Assembly (NCBI GenBank): GCA_038496675.1
Contig: CM076671.1
Coordinates: 7,595,814 to 7,659,813, forward strand
Direction: 5' to 3'
Source of the DNA: Rachycentron canadum
Taxonomy: Eukaryota > Chordata > Actinopteri > Carangiformes > Rachycentridae
Length of the DNA: 64,000 bases
The position numbers were made by a program, and so were the translations under genes. Each line of letters opens with the position of its first letter. The first letter of the stretch is position 1. Of the stretch, positions 62,116-64,000 are shown in pieces. The notes beneath the pieces are model-generated. The model searched no databases, was not told the origin of the DNA, and was given only the letters and a program-made list of their open reading frames with translations.

Positions 62116-64000
62116 GCAGCGGCATCTCTACAAACATTTTAAAATCAGACTGTCTCGATGGTGCTGACCTTCGAGGAAATGCTAAATTTCATCTTTGTTG
62201 CAGCGTCCAATTTTCTCTTTGTGTCACGCTTGATAACCAAATGTAGAAATAGTCCATGCACAACCCCAATGATGTGAAAAGTGCATACTAAATATATTTT
62301 CTAGACACTTTATCTGACTTCTCTTTATATATTTTGGGCTATGTAATCAGGCCAAATTTATAGATAAGATAACAAACATGAGCAAGTATGATAAATGACT
62401 ATATACGTCCTTTGACTGTGTAATTCTGGGCTGCCTTTATTTTGAAATCTAATCTTTTTTGCACTGCTTTTGTTAAAAAGGAACATGACTTGTCTTGATT
62501 CAATGATTCAGTGCAAACACACAAACTGAAACATGCACACGCTCGCACAGGTCTGGTCCACACAGGTAGCTCTGTGGAAGTGATCAAATAGCGATGTCAG
62601 ATCCGATGTATTTCATTCCTTGGCTCGTTTTTCAGCTCTCCCCTGTGAGATTTGCGCCATGAACAGCTTTGCCACTGTTCCCAAAAGGCATGAATGGACC
62701 TCTCTGTCAAACCCAAAGAGCAGAGGAGGAGCCCAAACAGACGGGTGGCTATTTGAGCGTTGGACGTATCTTAATGTTTGGAAAGATAATCTGCGGGGAT
62801 TTGGATTCCTGACGGTGGCGAGGTGTTGATGTTTGGGCTGGTCAGAGCCGTAGGTGCTACTGGAGGAAGAACATCAGATAACCCAAACTGCTGAAACTCA
62901 CCCTAGATGATGAACAGGCTCCCTTTTGTATCTCAAGTAATCCATATTCCCTGACACTACTCCGTTTGGGGCAGGTAGGCAGATGAAGAATATCCTGCTC
63001 ACTGGAGGCATTTGTTGCGTGAATGTCCTCAGCTCAATGAGGCTACTGTGTGAGACTCCACAACTTTACAGTCATTGAGGCTTTTGGTACAATTAGCCAG
63101 TATAGTGCTCAGCTCAGTCTCAGCATCATTTGTTGAAGGTTTGTTAGCTGTGAGTTGGTAAAAGCTTGATTTAATTGTTAAATAAATATAAAAATTAATA
63201 TTCAAGACAGATAAATTAAGAGATAAAAGATGTTGCAGATGATGATAATACTTCACACACGAGAGATGCATAGGAAACAATGCAAGAGACATAGCGTTTG
63301 TAAGTTGCTGCTGCTTCACATTAAAAGCATTACATCGGTGATGCGTTTGCTTTGAAGTAGCTTCAGCAGACGCAAAGTAATTGACACCTGGGTTTATGCA
63401 TCAGTGACAGACACCAGTGGATCAGTTGTGTTGCCAAACCAACCAGGACTGCTTAAGGATAAGGAGCGTGGGAAAACAAGATTGTGGTGATTTTGCTTCA
63501 TGGCCTCTACTATGTCAACCTCCTCACCCTCATTTTCTTTGTTATTGTCTTGCCCATGAGCAGACTACTTCCTGCATTGACGAGATAGAGCAAAAACAGT
63601 GAGGCAATACACATTGTGACAGCTTCACTGCTCGACAGGTGATGTCTGAAGCCACAGAGAGTAAAGGGTCATGAACTTCTGTCTTCTCAAGAATCAACAA
63701 TTTCCTTTATGAATTCATCAAATCATTGGGGATACAGGAAACGGTCGTCCTGTTCTACACGTCTGCGGCGTGATAAAAACACCCCAGATCAAGCTGCACA
63801 GATCTTAGTAGCTTTTTTCCCCCACATGAAAAATCGCACATATCAACTTGTAGTTTGCTTTGATAAAAGGAGCTGTCAGGGTCTGAGGATATGAGATCCC
63901 GATGGCCGGGCTGATATTATGACACCAGGTCATTGGGGATGTGAGTAACGATCTCTGAATGAAGGATCATCAGCGCACAGCCTCAAAAGACACTGATAAG

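Larger units (their letters stand above)
48220..64000. other. Long non-coding stretch to the window end
   Basis: About 15.8 kb with no recognised gene. If the exon at 48142-48219 is real, this is its first intron. It holds the microsatellites and repeats listed separately. One weak exon-like segment (54991-55040: CTCTCTCTGCAG acceptor, open frame, GTGAGA donor) is too short to call. Confidence 0.45.

Overview
The window is vertebrate nuclear DNA, almost certainly from a ray-finned (probably percomorph) fish. The genes are intron-rich with GT-AG junctions. The spacer is rich in CA/TG microsatellites, and several interspersed repeats are of kinds common in teleosts: a 'GGCACGGTGGTTCAGTGGTTAGC'-class tRNA-like element, a Tc1-type inverted-repeat element, fragments of the 'GGGCTGCAAC' family and a LINE-like 3' tail. 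No prokaryotic-style operon, CRISPR array, rRNA or complete tRNA gene was found.

Two genes can be reconstructed completely, exon by exon. On the minus strand, 13 coding exons between 15848 and 7963 encode a 718-residue oxysterol-binding-protein-related lipid-transfer protein of the OSBPL11 type, with a PH domain, a linker and an ORD carrying the EQVSHHPP fingerprint. On the plus strand, 8 coding exons between 17275 and 21362 encode a 349-residue cytosolic NAD-dependent glycerol-3-phosphate dehydrogenase of the GPD1 type, with all catalytic positions intact. The two genes are divergent, and their start codons lie 1.43 kb apart.

The left end (1-5.2 kb) is accessory and repeat-rich. It holds a possible 3'-terminal coding exon on the minus strand at 277-351, next to a nearly perfect AT-rich palindrome. 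It also holds a 21-bp minisatellite made of two monomer types, which fades into about 1 kb of decayed copies, and a diverged inverted duplication of about 290 bp per arm. Finally, a chain of four or five minus-strand exon-like segments can be spliced into a 102-codon frame of unknown product.

The right two thirds (about 21.9-64 kb) has no gene that could be recognised. It contains one assembly gap (31451-31839), scattered old transposon fragments, microsatellites and much unique non-coding sequence. Two exon-like segments stand out on the plus strand: 35617-35719, with a strong polypyrimidine/AG acceptor, an open frame and a GTAAGT donor; and 48142-48219, with an ATG in a GC-rich context and a GTGAGT donor. 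Both end in phase 0, so they could belong to one large gene whose body lies beyond position 64000. This is inference.

Functionally, OSBPL11-type proteins move or sense sterols and phospholipids at Golgi/endosomal membranes, and GPD1 feeds glycerol-3-phosphate into glycerolipid synthesis and the NADH shuttle. Both touch lipid metabolism, but their adjacency need not mean co-regulation. No new biological system could be demonstrated. The most unusual items are the left-end repeats, the exon-like segments without a named gene, and a triplicated segment near 60.3-60.7 kb.
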